From contig NW_027328074.1 of assembly GCF_047675955.1 (NCBI RefSeq), forward strand, positions 1 to 64,000: a stretch of DNA of 64,000 nt, given 5' to 3'. This DNA comes from Chlorocebus sabaeus. Taxonomy: Eukaryota > Chordata > Mammalia > Primates > Cercopithecidae. Of this stretch, positions 46,361-59,658 are shown one piece after another. Below the pieces are notes generated by a model, which was given only the letters and a program-made list of their open reading frames with translations, made no database searches and was not told the origin of the DNA. Every line of letters begins with the position of its first letter. Positions within the stretch are counted from its first letter, which is position 1. The position numbers and the translations under genes were made by a program.

Positions 46361-49300
46361 GTGGCCCAGTTTTAGGCGGTCTGGGCGAGTCTGGTCCGGT
46401 TTGTTCTGATTTTTGCTGGTCTGGGCCGATCTAATTCCGTTTGATCTGGTTTCTTCCGGACAAAACTGGTTTTAGCCGGTTAAAACCGGTTTCAGCCGGT
46501 CTGGTGTGGTTTGAGCAGGTCAAAAGCGGTTTGAGCCAGTCAAACCTGGTTGGAGCCGGTCTGGTGTGGTTTGAGCCGGTCTCTTCTGGTGTGAGCCGGT
46601 CAAAACTGGTTTGAGCCCGTCTGCTCTTGTTTGAGCCATTCTGTTCTGCTTAAGCCGGTCAAAACCTGATTGAGCTTTTTTGGCCCGGTTTTAGCCTGTC
46701 TGGGCCAGTCTGGTTCGGTTTGAGCCAGTTAGAGCCGGTTTGTGCTGGTCTGGTCCGGTATGATCCGGTTTGATAAGGTCTGGTCTGGTTTGATCCGGTC
46801 TAATATGGTGAAAATCGGTTTGAGCCTGTCAGGTCTGGTTTGAGTCGGTCAAAACGGGTTCGACCCAGTCTGGACTGGTTTGAGCCGGTCAAAATAAGTT
46901 TGAGCCAGTTTGGCACGATTTTAGGTGGTCTGGGCCGGTCTGGTCCGGTTTGATCCGGTTTGAGCCGGTCTGGTCTGGTTTGAGACGTTCAAACCAGTTT
47001 GAGGCGGTCTGGTCTGGTTTAAGCCGATCAAAATAGGTTTGAGCCAGTTTGGACTGGTTTTAGGCGGTCTGGGCCGGTCTGGTCCGGTTTGATCCGGTTT
47101 TAGCGGGTCTGGGCTCATCTGGTCCAGTTTGATCCGGTCTCATGCGGTCAATATCGTTTTCAACCGGTCAAAACCCGTTTGAGCCGGTCTGGTGTGGTTT
47201 GAGCCGGTCAAAACCGGTTCGAGCCGTTCAAAACCGGTTTAAGCCGGTCAAAACCGGATTGAAGCGGTCTGGTCTGGTTTGAGCCGGTCAAAACTGATTT
47301 GAGCCGGTCTGGTCTGGTTTGAGCCGGTCTGGTCTGGTTTGAGCCGGTCAAAACCGTCTCAGGCCGGCCAAACCTGTTTGAGCCGTTCTGGTCTTGTTTG
47401 AGCTGGTCAAAACGGTTTGTGGCCCGGTTTTAGCCAGTCTGACCCAATGTGGTCCGATTTGCTCCGGTTTCAGCTGTTCTGGGACGGTCTGGTGCAGTTT
47501 CATCCGGTTTGAGCCAGTCTGGTCCAGTTTTATCCTGTCTCATCCGGTCAAAACTGGTTTGAGCCAGTCTCTTCTGGTTTAACTGGTCAAAACAAGTTTG
47601 AGACAGTCTCTTCTGGTTTGAGCAGGTTGGGTCTGGTTTGAGCCGGTCAAAATCTGATTGAGCCTGTTTGGCACGGTCTTAGATGGTCAGGCCGGTCTGG
47701 TCCGGTTTTCTCCGGTTTGAGCCGGTCTGGTCTTGTTTGATCCGGTCAAAATAGGTCTGAGCTGGTTTGGCCCTGTTTTAGTCGGTCTGGGCCGGTCTGA
47801 TGTGGTTTAATTCGGTTTTAGCCGGTCTGGAACGGTCTGGTCCGGTTTGATCCTGTCTCATCCGGTCAAAATCGGTTTCATCTGGTAAAAACCGGTTTGA
47901 GCCTGTCAGGTGTGCTTTGAGCTGGTCAAAATCGGTTTTGAGTTGCTCTGGTCTGGTTCGAGCTGGTCAAAACCGGTTTGTGGCCCGGTTTTAGCCGGTC
48001 TGGCCTGGTCTGGACCAGTTTGCTGTGGCTTCAGCTTTTCTGGGCTGGTCTGGAGCGGTTTCATCCGGTGTGAGCCGGTCTGATCCGGTTTTATCCTGTC
48101 TCCTGTGGTCAAAACCGGTTGAGCCAGTCTGGTCTGGTTTGAGCCGGTCAAAACCGGTTTGAGCCGGTCTGGTCTGGTTTGAGCCGGTCTGGTCTGGTTT
48201 GAGCGAGTCAAAACTGGCTCAGGTCGGTCAAAACCGGTTTGAGCCGGTCTGGTCTGGTTGGAACCGGTCAAAACCGGTTTATGGCCCAGTATTAGGCGGT
48301 CTGGGCCAGTCTGGTCCTGTTTGATCCGATTTTAGCCGGTCTGGGCCGTTCTGATTCGGTTTGATCCGGTCTCATCTGGTCAAAACCGGTTTTAGCTGGT
48401 CAAAACCGGTTTAAGCCAGTCTTGTGTGGTTTGAGCAGGTGAAAACCGGTTTGAGCCAGTCAAAACCGGTTTAATCCGGTTTGCTCTGGTTTGAGCTGGT
48501 CTGGTCTGGTTTGAGCCGGTGAAAACCGGTTCGAGCCTGTGACAACCAGTTTGAGCCGGTTTGTTCTGGTTGAAAACAGTCAAAACCGATTCGTGCCTGT
48601 CTGAGCCAGTCTGGTCTGGTTTGATCCGGTGTTAACCTGTCTGGCCCGGTTTGATTCGTTGTCTTCCGTTCAAAATCGGTTTGAGCCAGTCTGGTCCGGT
48701 TTGAACCGGACTGGTCTGGTTTGAGCCGGTCAAAATCTGTTTGAGACGGTCTGGTCTGGTTTGAGCCAGTCAAAATAGTTTAGAGCCGGTTTGGCCCGGT
48801 TGTAGGTGGTCTGGGCTGTTCTGGTCCGGTTTGATGAGGTTTTAGTCGGTCTGGGCCCGTCTGGTCCGATTTGATCTTGTCTCATAGGGTCAAAATCGGT
48901 TTCAGCCGGTCTAAACCAGTTTGAGCCGGTCTGGTGTGGTTTGAGCCGGTCAAAACCGGTTTGAGCCTGTCAAAACCAGATTGAACAGGTCTGGTCTGGT
49001 TTGAGCCCGTCAAAACCACTTTGAGCCGGTCAAAACCGGTTTGAGCTGGTGTGGTGTGGTTTTAACCGATCTGGTCTGGTTTAAGCTGGTCAAAACCAGC
49101 TCAGGTCGGTCAAAACCGATTTGAGCCAGTTTCATCAGTTTTGAACCGGTCAAAACCAATTGTGGCCCAGTTTTAGGCGGTCTGGGCCGATCTGGTGTGG
49201 TTTGATCCGATTTTAGCCGGTCTGGGCCGCTCTGGTTCGGTTTGATACGGTTTCATCCGGTCAAAAGCGGTTTCAGCTGGTCTTGTGTGGTTTGAGCAGA

Positions 49301-51400
49301 TCAAAACCGGTTTGAGCCGGTCTGGTCTGGTTTCAGCCGGACTCGTCTGGTTTGAGCCTGTCAAAACTCGCTCAGGTCGGTCAAAACCGGTTTGAGCCGG
49401 TCTGGCCTGGTTTGAACCGGTTAAAACCGGTTTGTGGCCCAGTTTTAGGCGGTCTGGGCTGGTCTGGTCCGGTTTGTTCTGATTTTTGCTGGTCTGCGCC
49501 GATCTAATTCCGTTTGATCTGGTTTCATCCGGACAAAACCGGTTTTAGCCGGTCAAAACCGGTTTCAGCCGGTCTGGTGTGGTTTGAGCAGGTCAAAAGC
49601 GGTTTGAGCTGGTCAAAACCGGTTGGAGCCGGTCTGGTCTGGTTTGAGCCAGTCTCTTCTGGTGTGAACCGGTCAAAACCGGTTTGAGCCCGTCTGCTCT
49701 GGTTTGAGTCGTTCTGTTCTGCTTCAGCCGGTCAAAACCTGATTGAGCTGGTTTGGCCCAGTTTTAGCCTGTCTGGGCCAGTCTGGTTTGGTTTGAGCCA
49801 GTTAGAGCCGGTTTGTGCTGGTCTGGTCCGGTATGATGTGGTTTGATAAGGTCTGGTCCGGTTTGATCCGGTCTAATGTGGCCAAAATCGGTTTGAGCCT
49901 GTCAGGTCTGGTTTGAGCCGGTCAAAACGGGTTTGACACGGTCTGGACTGGTTTGAGCCGGTCAAAATAAGTTTGAGCCAGTTTGGGACGATTTTAGGCG
50001 GTCTGGGCCGGTCTGGTCCGGTTTGATCTGGTTTGAGCCGGTCTGGTCTGGTTTGAGACGTTCAAAACTGGTTTGAGGCGTTCTGGTCTGGTTTAAGCCG
50101 ATCAAAATAGGTTTGAGCCAGTTTGGCCTGGTTTTAGGCGGTCTGGGCCGGTCTGGTCCGGTTTGATCCGGTTTTAGACGGTCTGGGCTCGTCTGGTCTG
50201 GTTTGATCCGGTCTCATCTGGTCAATATCGTTTTCAACCGGTCAAAACCCTTTTGAGCTGGTCTGGTGTGGTTTGAGCTGGTCAAAACCGGTTCGAGCCG
50301 TTCAAAACCGGTTTAAAGCCGGTCAAAACCGGATTGAACCTCTCTGGTCTGGTTTGGTCTGGTTTGATCCAGTCAAAACCGATTTGAGCAGGTCTGGTCT
50401 GGTTTGAGCTGGTCTGGTCTGGTTTGAGCCGGTCAAAACCGTCTCAGGCCGGCCAAACCGGTTTGAGCCGTTCTGGTCTTGTTTGAGCTGGTCAAAACCG
50501 GTTTGTGGCCCGGTTTTAGCCAGTCTTACCCAGTGTGATCGGATTTTTCTCCGGTTTCAGCTGTTCTGGGACGGTCTGGTGCAGTTTCATCCGGTTTGAG
50601 CCAGTCTGGTCCGGTTTTATCCTGTCTCATCCGGTCAAAACCGGTTTGAGCCAGTCTCTTCTGGTTTAAACCGGTCAAAACCAGTTTGAGACAGTCTCTT
50701 CTGGTTTGAGCAGGTTGTGTCTGGTTTGAGCCGGTCAAAATCTGATTGAGCCTGTTTGGCACGGTCTTAGACTGTCTGGGCCTGTCTGGTCCGGTTTTCT
50801 CCGGTTTGAGCCGGTCTGGTCTGGTTTGAGCCGGTCAAAATAGGTCTGAGCCAGTTTGGCCTGGTTTTAGTCGGTCTGGGCCGGTCTGGTCTGGTTTAAT
50901 CCGGTTTTAGCAGGTCTGGAACGGTCTGGTCCGGTTTGATCCTGTCTCATCCGGTCAAAATCGGTTTCATCCGGTAAAAACCGGTTTGAGCCGGTCAGGT
51001 GTGGTTTGAGCTGGTCAAAATCGGTTGAGCTGCTCTGGTCTGGTTCGAGCTGGTCAAAACCGGTTTGTGGCCCGGTTTTAGCCGGTCTGGCCTAGTCTGG
51101 TCCAGTTTGCTGTGGTTTCAGCTTTTCTGGGCCGGTCTGGTGCGGTTTCATCCAGTGTGAGCCGGTCTGATCCGGTTTTATCCTGTCTCCTGTGGTCAAA
51201 ACCGGTTTGAGCCAGTCTGGTCTGGTTTGAGCCGGTCAAAACCGGTTTGAGCCGGTCTGGTCTGGTTTGAGCTGGTCTGGTCTGGTTTGAGCAGCTCAAA
51301 AGTGGTTTGAGCCGGTCAAAACCGGTTGGAGCCGGTCTGGTCCAGTTTGAACCGGTCTGGTCTGGTTTGAGCCGGTCAAAACCTGTTTGAGCCGGTCTGG
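46361..51400. repeat. Higher-order repeat pair in A4, period about 3.08 kb
   Basis: Landmarks from 46,361 to about 48,240 recur about 3073-3086 bp downstream: GTGGCCCAGTTTTAGGCGG (46,361 and 49,434), the AATAAGTTTGAGCCAG word (about 46,893 and 49,966), and GGCCCGGTTTTAGCCAG (47,421 and 50,507). The offset grows by about 13 bp along the unit, so small indels have accumulated. The unit is longer than the 2.65-kb one and carries an extra section around 47,400-48,240. Confidence 0.75.
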
Positions 51401-53600
51401 TCTCGTTTGAGCCGGTCAAAATAGGTTAGAGCCGGTTTGGCCTGGTTTTAGGTGGTCTGGACTGTTCCGGTCTGGTTTGATCAGGTTTTAGCCGGTCTGG
51501 GCCCGTCTGGTCCGATTTGATTTTGTCTCCTAGGGTCAAAATCGGTTTCAGCCGGTCTAAACCAGTTTGAGCCGGTCTGGTGTGGTTTGAGCCTGTCAAA
51601 ACCGTTTTGAGCTGGTCAAAACCGGTTCGAGCCATTCAAAACCGGTTTGAGCCTGTCAAAACCGGATTGAACCGGTCTGTTCTGGTTTGAGCTGGTCAAA
51701 ACCGCTTTTAGCCGGTCAAAACCGGTTTGAGCTGGTGTGGTGTGGTTTTAGCCGATCTGGTCTGTTTTAAGCCGGTCAAAACCGGCACAGGTCGGTGAAA
51801 ACCGGTTTGAGCGGGTCTCATCAGTTTTGAACGGGTCAAAACCGGTTTGTGGCCCAGTTTTAGGCGGTCTGGGCCGATCTGGTCTGGTTTGATCCGATTT
51901 TAGCCGGTCTGGGCTGCTCTGGTTCAGTTTGATACGGTCTCGTCCTGTCAAAAGCGGTTTCAGCCGGTCTGGTGTGGTTTGAGCAGGTCAAAACCGGTTT
52001 GACCTGGTCTGGTCTGGTTTCAGCCGGACTCGTCTGGTTTGAGCCGGTCAAAACCCGCTCAGGTCGGTCAAAACCGTTTTGAGCCGGTCTGGCCTGGTTT
52101 GAACCAGTCAAAAGCGGTTTGTGGCCCAGTTTTAGGCGGTCTGGGCGGGTCTGGTCCGGGTTGTTCTGATTTTAGCCGGTCTGGGCCGATCTAATTCCGT
52201 TTGATCTGGTTTCATCCGGAAAAAACCGGTTTTGGCCGGCCAAAACCGGTTTCAGCCGGTCTAATGTGGTTTGAGCAGCTCAAAAGCGGTTTGAGCAGGT
52301 GAAAACCGGTTGGAGCCGGTCTGGTCTGGTTTGAACCGATCAAAACCGGTTTGTGGCCCAGTTTTAGGCGGTCTGGGCCGGTCTGGTCCTGTTTGATCCG
52401 ATTTTAGCCTGTCTGGGCCGTTCTGATTCAGTTTGATCTGGTCTCATCCGGTCAAAACCGGTTTTAGCCGGTCAAAACCGGTTTCATCCAGACTTGTGTG
52501 GTTTGAGCAGGTGAAAACCGGTTTGAGCCGGTCAAAACCGGTTTAAGCCAGTTTGCTCTGGTTTGAGCTGGTCTGGTCTGGTTTGAGCCGGTGAAAACCG
52601 GTTCGAGCCACTCAAAACCGGCTTGAGCCGGTTTGGTCTGGTTGAAACCAGTCAAAACCGATTCGAGCCTGTCTGAGCCAGTCTGGTCCGGTTTGATCTG
52701 GTGTTAGCCTGTCTGGCCCGGTTTGATCCGTTGTCTTCCATTCAAAATCGGTTTGAGCCGGTCTGGTCCAGTTTGAACCGGTCTGGTCTGATTTGAGCCG
52801 GTCAAAACCTGTTTGAGACGGTCTGGTCTGGTTTGAGCCGGTCAAAATAGGTTAGAGCCGGTTTGGCCTGGTTTTAGGTGGTCTGGGCTGTACTGGTCCG
52901 GTTTGATAAGGTTTTAGTCGGTCTGGGTCCGTCTGGTCCGATTTGATCTTGTCTCATAGGGTCAAAATCGGTTTCAGCCGGTCTAAACCAGTTTGAGCCG
53001 GTCTGGTGTGGTTTGAGCCGGTCAAAACCGGTTTGAGCCTGTCAAAACCAGATTGAACAGGTCTGGTCTGGTTTGAGCCGGTCAAAACCGCTTTGAGCCG
53101 GTCAAAACCGGTTTGAGCTGGTGAGGTGTGGTTTTTACCCGATCTGGTCTGGTTTAAGCCGGTGAAAACCGGCTCAGGTCGGTCAAAACCGGTTTGAGCC
53201 GGTCTCATCAGTTTTGAACGGGTCAAAACCCGTTTGAGGCCCAGTTTTAGGCGGTCTGGGCCGATCTGGTCTGGTTTGATCCGATTTTAGCCGGTCTGGG
53301 CCGCTCTGGTTCGGTTTGATACGGTCTCAACTGGTCAAAAGCGGTTTCAGCCGGTCTGGTGTTGTTTGAGCAGGTCAAAACCGGTTTGAGCCGGTCTGGT
53401 CTGGTTTCAGCCGGACTCGTCTGGTTTGAGCCGGTCAAAACCCGCTCAGGTTGGTCAAAACCGTTTGAGCCGGTCTGGCCTGGTTTGAACCGGTCAAAAC
53501 CGGTTTGTGGCCCAGTTTTTGGCGATCTTGGTGGGTCTGGTCCGTTTGTTCTGATTTTAGCTGGCCTAGGTTGATCTAATTCCGTTTGATCTGGTTTCAT
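48250..53600. repeat. Higher-order repeat pair in A4, period about 4.07 kb
   Basis: The stretch from about 48,250 to 49,500 recurs at about 52,320-53,580. The GGCCCAG module lies at 48,291 and 52,353 (offset 4062). The next TGTGGCCC module lies at 49,434 and 53,507 (offset 4073). It shares GTTAACCTGTCTGGCCCGG or GTTAGCCTGTCTGGCCCGG (about 48,631 and 52,712), a variant not seen in other copies. This marks the two as sister units. Confidence 0.7.
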
Positions 53601-55951
53601 CCAGACAAAACCGCTTTTAGCCGGTCAAAACCGGTTTCAGCCGGTCTGGTGTGGTTTGAGCAGGTCAAAAGCGGTTTGAGCTGGTCAAAACCGGTTGGAG
53701 CCGGTCTGGTCTGGTTTGAGCCGGTGTATTCTGGTGTGAGCTGGTCAAAACCGGTTTGAGCCGGTCAAAACCGGTTTGAGCCAGTGTGGTCTGGTTGAAG
53801 CCAGTCACAACCGATTCGAGCCTGTCTGAGCCGGTCTGGTGTGGTTTGATCTGGTCTAATCAGGTCAAAAACGGTTTGAGCCGGTGAAAACCGGTTTTAG
53901 CCGGTCTGGAATGGCTTGAGCTGGTCAAAAGCGGTTTGAGCTGGTTAAAATCGGATTGAGCCAGTCAAAACCGGTTTGAACCGGTCTGGTCTGGTTTGAG
54001 CTGGTCAAAACCGGTTTGGGCCAGTCTGGTCCGGTTTAATCCGGTCTGGTCTGGTTTGCGCTTGTCAAAACCATCTCAGGCCTGTCAAAACAGGTTTGAG
54101 CTGGTCTGGTCTGCTTTGAGCCCGTCAAAACCGGTTTGTGACCCGGTTTTAGCTGTACTGGGCCGGTCTCGTCCGGTTTGATCCGGTTTCAGCTGGTCTG
54201 GGCTCGCCTGTTCCGGTTTGATCCGGTCTCATCCTGTCAATATCGGTTTCAACCGGTCAAAACCCGTTTGCGCAGGTCTGGTGTGGTTTGAGCCGGTCTG
54301 GTGTGGTTTGAGCCGGTCAAAACCGGTTCGAGCCATTCAAAACTGGTTTAAGCCGGTGAAAACCGGATTGAACCGGTCTAGTCTGGTTTGAGCTGGTCAA
54401 AACCGATTTGAGCCGGTCTGGTCTGGTTTGAACTGCTCAAATCCGGTTTGTGGCGCAGTTTTAGACGTTCTGGGCCCGTCCGGTCCGATTTGATCCGATT
54501 TTAGCCGGTCTGGGCCGGTCTGATTCATTTGATCCGGTCTGATCCGGTCAAAACCGGTTTTAGCTGGTCAAAACCGGTTTTAGCCGGTCTGGTGTGGTTT
54601 GAGCAGGTCAAAACCGGTTTGAGACAGTCTGGTCCGGTATGATCCGGTTTGAGAAGGTCTGGTCTGGTTTGATCTGGTCTAATCCGGTCAACCCGGTTTC
54701 AGCCAGTCAGTTCGGGTTTGAGCCGTTGAAAACAGGTTCGAGCCGGTCTGGTCTGGTTTGAGCCGGTCAAAATAGTTTTGAGCCGGTTTGGCCCGGTTTT
54801 AGGCGGTTCGGGCCTGTCTGTTCTGGTTTGATCCGGTTTGAGCCGATCTGGTCTGGTTTGAGCTGGTCAAAACTGGTTTGAGCCGGTATAGTCTGGTTTG
54901 AGCTGGTCAAAACCGGTTGAGCCGGTCTGGTCTGGTTTGAGCCGGTCTTGTCTGGTTTGAGCCAGTCAAAACCGGTTCGAGCCTGTCAAAACCGGTTTGA
55001 GCCTCTTTGGTTTGGTTGAAGCCAGTCAAAACCGATTCGAGCCTGTCTGAGCTGTCTGTTCCAGATTGATCCGAGTATAGCCATTCTGGGCCACTCCGGT
55101 TCGGTTTGATACGGTCTCATCCGGTCAAAAACCGGTTTCAGCCGGTCTGTTGTGGTTTGAGCAGATCAAAACCGGTTTGAGCCGGTCTGGTCCGGTTTGA
55201 GTTAATCTGGTCTGGTTTGAGCCGGTAAAAACCGGTTCAGGCGGGTCACAACCGGTTTGAGCCGGTCTGGTCTGGTTTGAGCCTGTCAAAACCGGTTGCT
55301 GGCCCAGTTTTAGCCTGTCTGGGCCGGTCTGGTCTGGTTTGACCGGTTTCAGCTGGTCTGGGCCGGTCGAATCCGGTTTGACGCGGTCAAAACCGCTTTC
55401 AGCCTGTCAAAACCGGTTTGAGCCGGTCTGCTCTGGTTTGAGCTGGTCTGGTCTGGTTTGAGCCGGTCATAACCGGCTCAGGTCGGTCAAAACTGGTTTG
55501 AGCAGGTCTGGTCTGGTTTGATCCGGTTTAACCCGGTCTAGTTTGATTCATTTGAGCTGGAATGGTCTGGTTTGAGCCATTCAAAACCGGTATGAGCTGG
55601 TCTGGTCCGGATTGAGTCCGGTTTCAGCCAGTCAACAACGCTTTGAGCCGGTCTGGTCCAGTTTGAGTCAGGTTTGAGCCGGGTCAACAGCGGTTTGATC
55701 CGTTCTGGTCCGGTTAGAGTCTGGTGTGAACCGGTCAAAACATGTTTGAGCTGGTCTAACAGCCGGTCTGGTCCGTTTTGATCCTGTTTGAGCTTCTGTG
55801 CTTCAGTTTGAGCCAGTCAAACCCTGTTTAAGCCGGTCTGGTCCGGTGTGTGCCGGTGTGAGCCGGTCTGGTCCGGTTTGAACCGGTTGGGCCGGTCTGT
55901 TCTGGTTTGAGCCGGTCAAAACCGGTTTTGAGCCGGTCTGGTCAGTTTTGA

Positions 55952-56617
55952 TCCCCTGAGTGTGCACTCCCCTGAGTGAGCGCTCACCTGAGTGGGCACT
56001 CTGCTTTGTGAACGTCTCCCTGAGTGTGCACTCCCCTGAGTGTGCACTCGTCTGAGTGAGCACTCCCCTGAGTGTGTACTCCCCTGAATGAGCACTCCCC
56101 TGAGTGTGACCTCCTCTGAGCTCGCACTGTCCTGAGGACTCCCCTGAGTGTGCACTCCCCTGAGTGTATGCTCACCTGAGCGTGCACTCCGCTGAGTGTG
56201 CGCTCTCCTGAGTGAGCACTCCCCTGTGTGTGCACTCCCATGAGTGTGCGCTCCCCTGTGTGTGCTCTCCCCAGTGTGTTCGCTGCCCTGAGTGAGCGCT
56301 TCCCTGAGTGCGAACTCCCCTGAGTGTGCACTCGCCTGAGTGAGGACTCCCCTGAGTGTGCACTCCCCTGATTGTGAACTCGCCTGAGTTTGGACTCCCC
56401 TGAGTGTGCACTCCACTGATTGAGCACTCCCCTAAGTTTACACTCCCCTGAGTTTGCGCTCCCATGGGATTGCGCTACCCTGAGTGTGAACTCCCCTGAG
56501 TGAGCGCTCCCCTGAGTGCGCACTAACCTGAGTGTGCACTCGCGTGGGTGAGGACTCCCCTGAGTGTGCACTCCCCTAAATGAGCACTCCCATTCGTGTA
56601 CACTCCCCTGAGTAAGC
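55952..56617. repeat. Family B 16-bp satellite, block B4 (shortest)
   Basis: Only about 0.67 kb of the 16-bp unit, but it has the complete conserved entry (GCTCACCTGAGTGGGCAC, TTTGTGAACGTCTCC) and exit (TTCGTGTACACTCCCC, then TGAGTAAGCC). The middle modules with CTGAGGGGGTACTCGTC and GACTACTCTGAGTCGG are absent. It is in effect a minimal cassette core. Confidence 0.95.
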
Positions 56618-58365
56618 CAGTGAAACCCGTTTTGAGCCAGTCTGGTCCGGTTTAAGCCGGAATGGTCGGGTATTAGCTGGTCAACACCGGTTTGAGGCGG
56701 TCTGTTCCAGTTTGATCTGGTTTAAGCGGGTATGGTCCGGTGTGATCCGGTTGAGCCAGTCTGGTCCGGTTTGAGCCGGTCAAAACCGGTTTGATCCGGT
56801 CTGGTCCTGTTTGAGCCGGTCTGCTCCAGTTTGATCTGGTTTAAGCCGGTCAATATCAGTTTGAGTCTGGTTTGAGCTGGACAAAACCGGATTTAGTGGG
56901 TCTAGCAGGTCTGGCCCGGATTGATCCGTTTTGAGCCAGTCTCGTCCGGTTTGATCCGATTTTAGTCCGTGTGGTCCAGTTTGAGCTGGTTTTAGCTGGT
57001 CTGGTCCAGTTTGAGTCCGATTTGAGCCTGTCAAAATAAGTTTGAGCCGGTCTGCTCCGGTTTGAGTTGGTCAAAACCGGTTTGAGATGGTCTGGTCCGG
57101 TTTGAGTCCAGCTTGATCCGGTCAAAACCGGTTTGAGCCGCTCTGATACGGTTTGATCCGGTTTGAGTCGGTCTGGTCCGGTTTGAGCCGGTCAAAACCG
57201 GTTTGATCCGGTCCGGTGGTTTCTGTCCGGTTGGAGCCGGTCAACAACAGTTTGAGCCGGTCTGGTCTGGTTTGAATCCGGTTTGAGCTGGTCTGGTCCA
57301 GTTTGAGCCCGCTTTAGCTTTCCTGGTCCGGTTTGAGTCTGGTTTGAGCTGGTGAAAACCGGTTTGATTCGGTATAAGCCGGTCTGGTCTGGTTTGAGAT
57401 GGTTAAAAACGGTTTGAGCCAGTCCGGTCTGGTTTTATCCTGTCTCATCCGGTCAAATCCGGTTTGAGCCGGTCTAGTCGGGTTTGAGCCAGTCAAAACG
57501 GGTTTGAGACTGTCTGGTCCGGTTTGAGTCCGGTTTGAGCCAGTCAAAACCGGTTTGAGCCTGTCTGGTCTGGTTTGAGTCCGGTTTGAGCCGGACAACA
57601 CCAGTTTGAGAGGGTCTGGTCCGGTTTGAGTGCAGTATGAGCCGGTGAAAACCGGTGAGAGACGGTTTAGTCCGCTTTGAGCCGGTCAAAACTGGTTTGA
57701 GCCGGTCTGGTCCGGTTTTAGCCGGTCTGGACGGGTTTGAGTCGGTCAAATCCGGTTTGAGGCGGTCTCGTCCAGTTTCAGCCGGTCTGGTCGGGTTTGA
57801 GCCTGTCAAAACCGGTTTGAGTTGGTGTGGTCCTGTTTGAGTCTCGTTTGAGCTGGTCAAATTCGGTTTGTGTTGCTGCCGTCTGATTTGAGCCGGTCAA
57901 AACCGGTTTGAGCTGGTCTGGTCCGGTTTGACCCGGTTTTACACGGTCTGGTCCAGTTTGATTCGTTTGAGCTGGTATTTTATGGTTTGAGCTGTTCAAA
58001 ACCGGTATGAGCTGGTCTGGTCCGGATTGAGTCCGGTTTGAGCCAGTCAACACCGCTTTGAGCCGGTCTGTTCCAGTTTGAGTCAGGTTTGAGCCAGTCA
58101 ACAGCGGTTTGATCCGGTGTGGTCCGGTTAGAGTCTGGTTTGAGCCGGTCAAAACATGTTTGAGCTGGTATAACAGCCGGTCTGGTCCGTTTTGATCCTG
58201 TTTGAGCCTCTCCGCTTCGGTTTGAGCCACTCAAACCCTGTTTTAGCCGGTCTGGTCCGGTGTGTGCCGGTGTGAGCCGGTCTGGTCCGGTTTGAACCGG
58301 TTGGGCCGGTGTGTTCTGGTTTAAGCCGGTCAAAACCGATTTGAGCCGGTCTGGTCAGTTTTGAT
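56618..58365. repeat. Family A satellite, block A5
   Basis: About 1.75 kb of cassette right flank joined directly to the next left flank, with none of the ordinary TGTGGCCC modules. The dialect is rich in GAGTCCGGTTTGAGCCGG, GTCAACACC and GTCCAGTTTGAG words. No gene seen. Confidence 0.93.
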
Positions 58366-59658
58366 CCTCTGAGTGTGCACACCCCTGAGTGAGCGCTCAC
58401 CTGAGTGGGCACTCTTCTTTGTGAGCGTCTCCCTGAGTGTGCACTCGTCTGAGTGAGCACTCACCTGAGTGTGTACTCCCCTGAATGAGCACTCCCCTGA
58501 GTGTGCACTCCTCTGAGCTCGCACTCTCCTGAGTGAGGACTCCCCTGAGTGTGCACTCCCCTGAGTGTATGCTCACCTGAGCGTGCACTCCACTGAGTGT
58601 GCGCTCTCCTGAGTGAGCAGTCCCCTGTGTGTGCACTCCCATGAGTGTGCGCTCCCCTGTGTGTGCTCTCCCCAGTGTGTTCGCTGCCCTGAGTGAGCGC
58701 TTCCCTGAGTGCGAACTCCCCTGAGTGTGCACTCGCCTGAGTGAGGACTCCCTTGAGTGTGCACTCCCCTGATTGTGGGCTCACCTGATTGTGCACTCCC
58801 CTGAGTGAGTGCTCCCCTCGGTGAGGACACCCCTGTGTGTGCACTCCCCTGAGTGTGCACTCCTCTTAGTTCGCACTCCTCTGAGTGAGGACTCCCCTGA
58901 GTGTGCACCCCCCAATGTGTGCACTCCCCTGAGTGTGCGCTCCCCTGAGTGTGCACTCCCCTGAGTGAGCGCTCCGCTGAGGGTGCACTCCACTGAGTGT
59001 GCGGTCCCCTAAGTAAGGACTACTCTATGTGGGCACTCCCCTGAGTGTGAACTCGCCTGAGTGAGGACTCACCGGAGTGAGCGCTCTCCTGAGGGGGTAC
59101 ACGTCTGAGTGATGACTCCCCTTAGTGTGCACTCCCATGAATGAGCACTCCCCTGAGTGAGCGCTCCCCTGAGCGTGCACTCCCCTGAGTGTGCGCTCAC
59201 CTGAGTAAGGACTACTCTGAGTCGGCACTCCCCTGAATGTGCGCTCGCCTGAGTGAGGACTCCCCTGAGTGTGCACTCCCCTGAATGTATATTCCCCTGT
59301 TTGTGCGCTCACCTGAGTGTGTGCTCCCCAGTGTATGCACTCCCCTGAGTGAGCACTCCCCTGAGTGTGCACTCCCCTCGTTGTGCACTCTAATGAGGGA
59401 GGACTCCCCTGAGTGTACACTCCCCTGAGTGAGCACTCCCCTGATTGTGCACTCCTCTTTGTTCGCACTCTCCTGAGTGAGGACTCCACTGAGTGTGCAC
59501 TCCCCTGAGTGTGCGCACCTTTGAGTGTGCACTCCCCTGAATGAGCGCTCCCCTGAGTGTGCTCTCACCTGAGAGTGCACTCTCCTGAGTGAGGACTCCC
59601 CTGAGTGTGCACTCCCCTAAATGAGCACTCCCCTTCGTGTACACTCCCCTGAGTAAGC
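58366..59658. repeat. Family B 16-bp satellite, block B5
   Basis: About 1.29 kb of the 16-bp unit between the shared junctions. It includes the landmarks CTGAGGGGGTACACGTC (about 59,090) and GACTACTCTGAGTCGGCAC (about 59,211), both also in B6. This places B5 and B6 as sisters. The CpG-bearing ACACGTC variant replaces ACTCGTC in both. Confidence 0.95.

Larger units (their letters stand above)
33349..55951. repeat. Family A satellite, block A4 (B-free, higher-order)
   Basis: About 22.6 kb of family A with no B sequence. The first 0.3 kb is a truncated cassette right flank ending at about 33,630. From about 37 kb to 53.6 kb the array is organised into large units of about 2.65, 3.08 and 4.07 kb. 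These are marked by GGTTCGGTTTGAGCCAGTTAG, AATAAGTTTGAGCCAGTTTGG, GTCTCATAGGGTCAAAATC and CGATTCGAGCCTGTCTGAGC words. The last 0.45 kb is cassette left flank leading into B4. No gene, RNA gene or transposon is visible. Confidence 0.94.
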
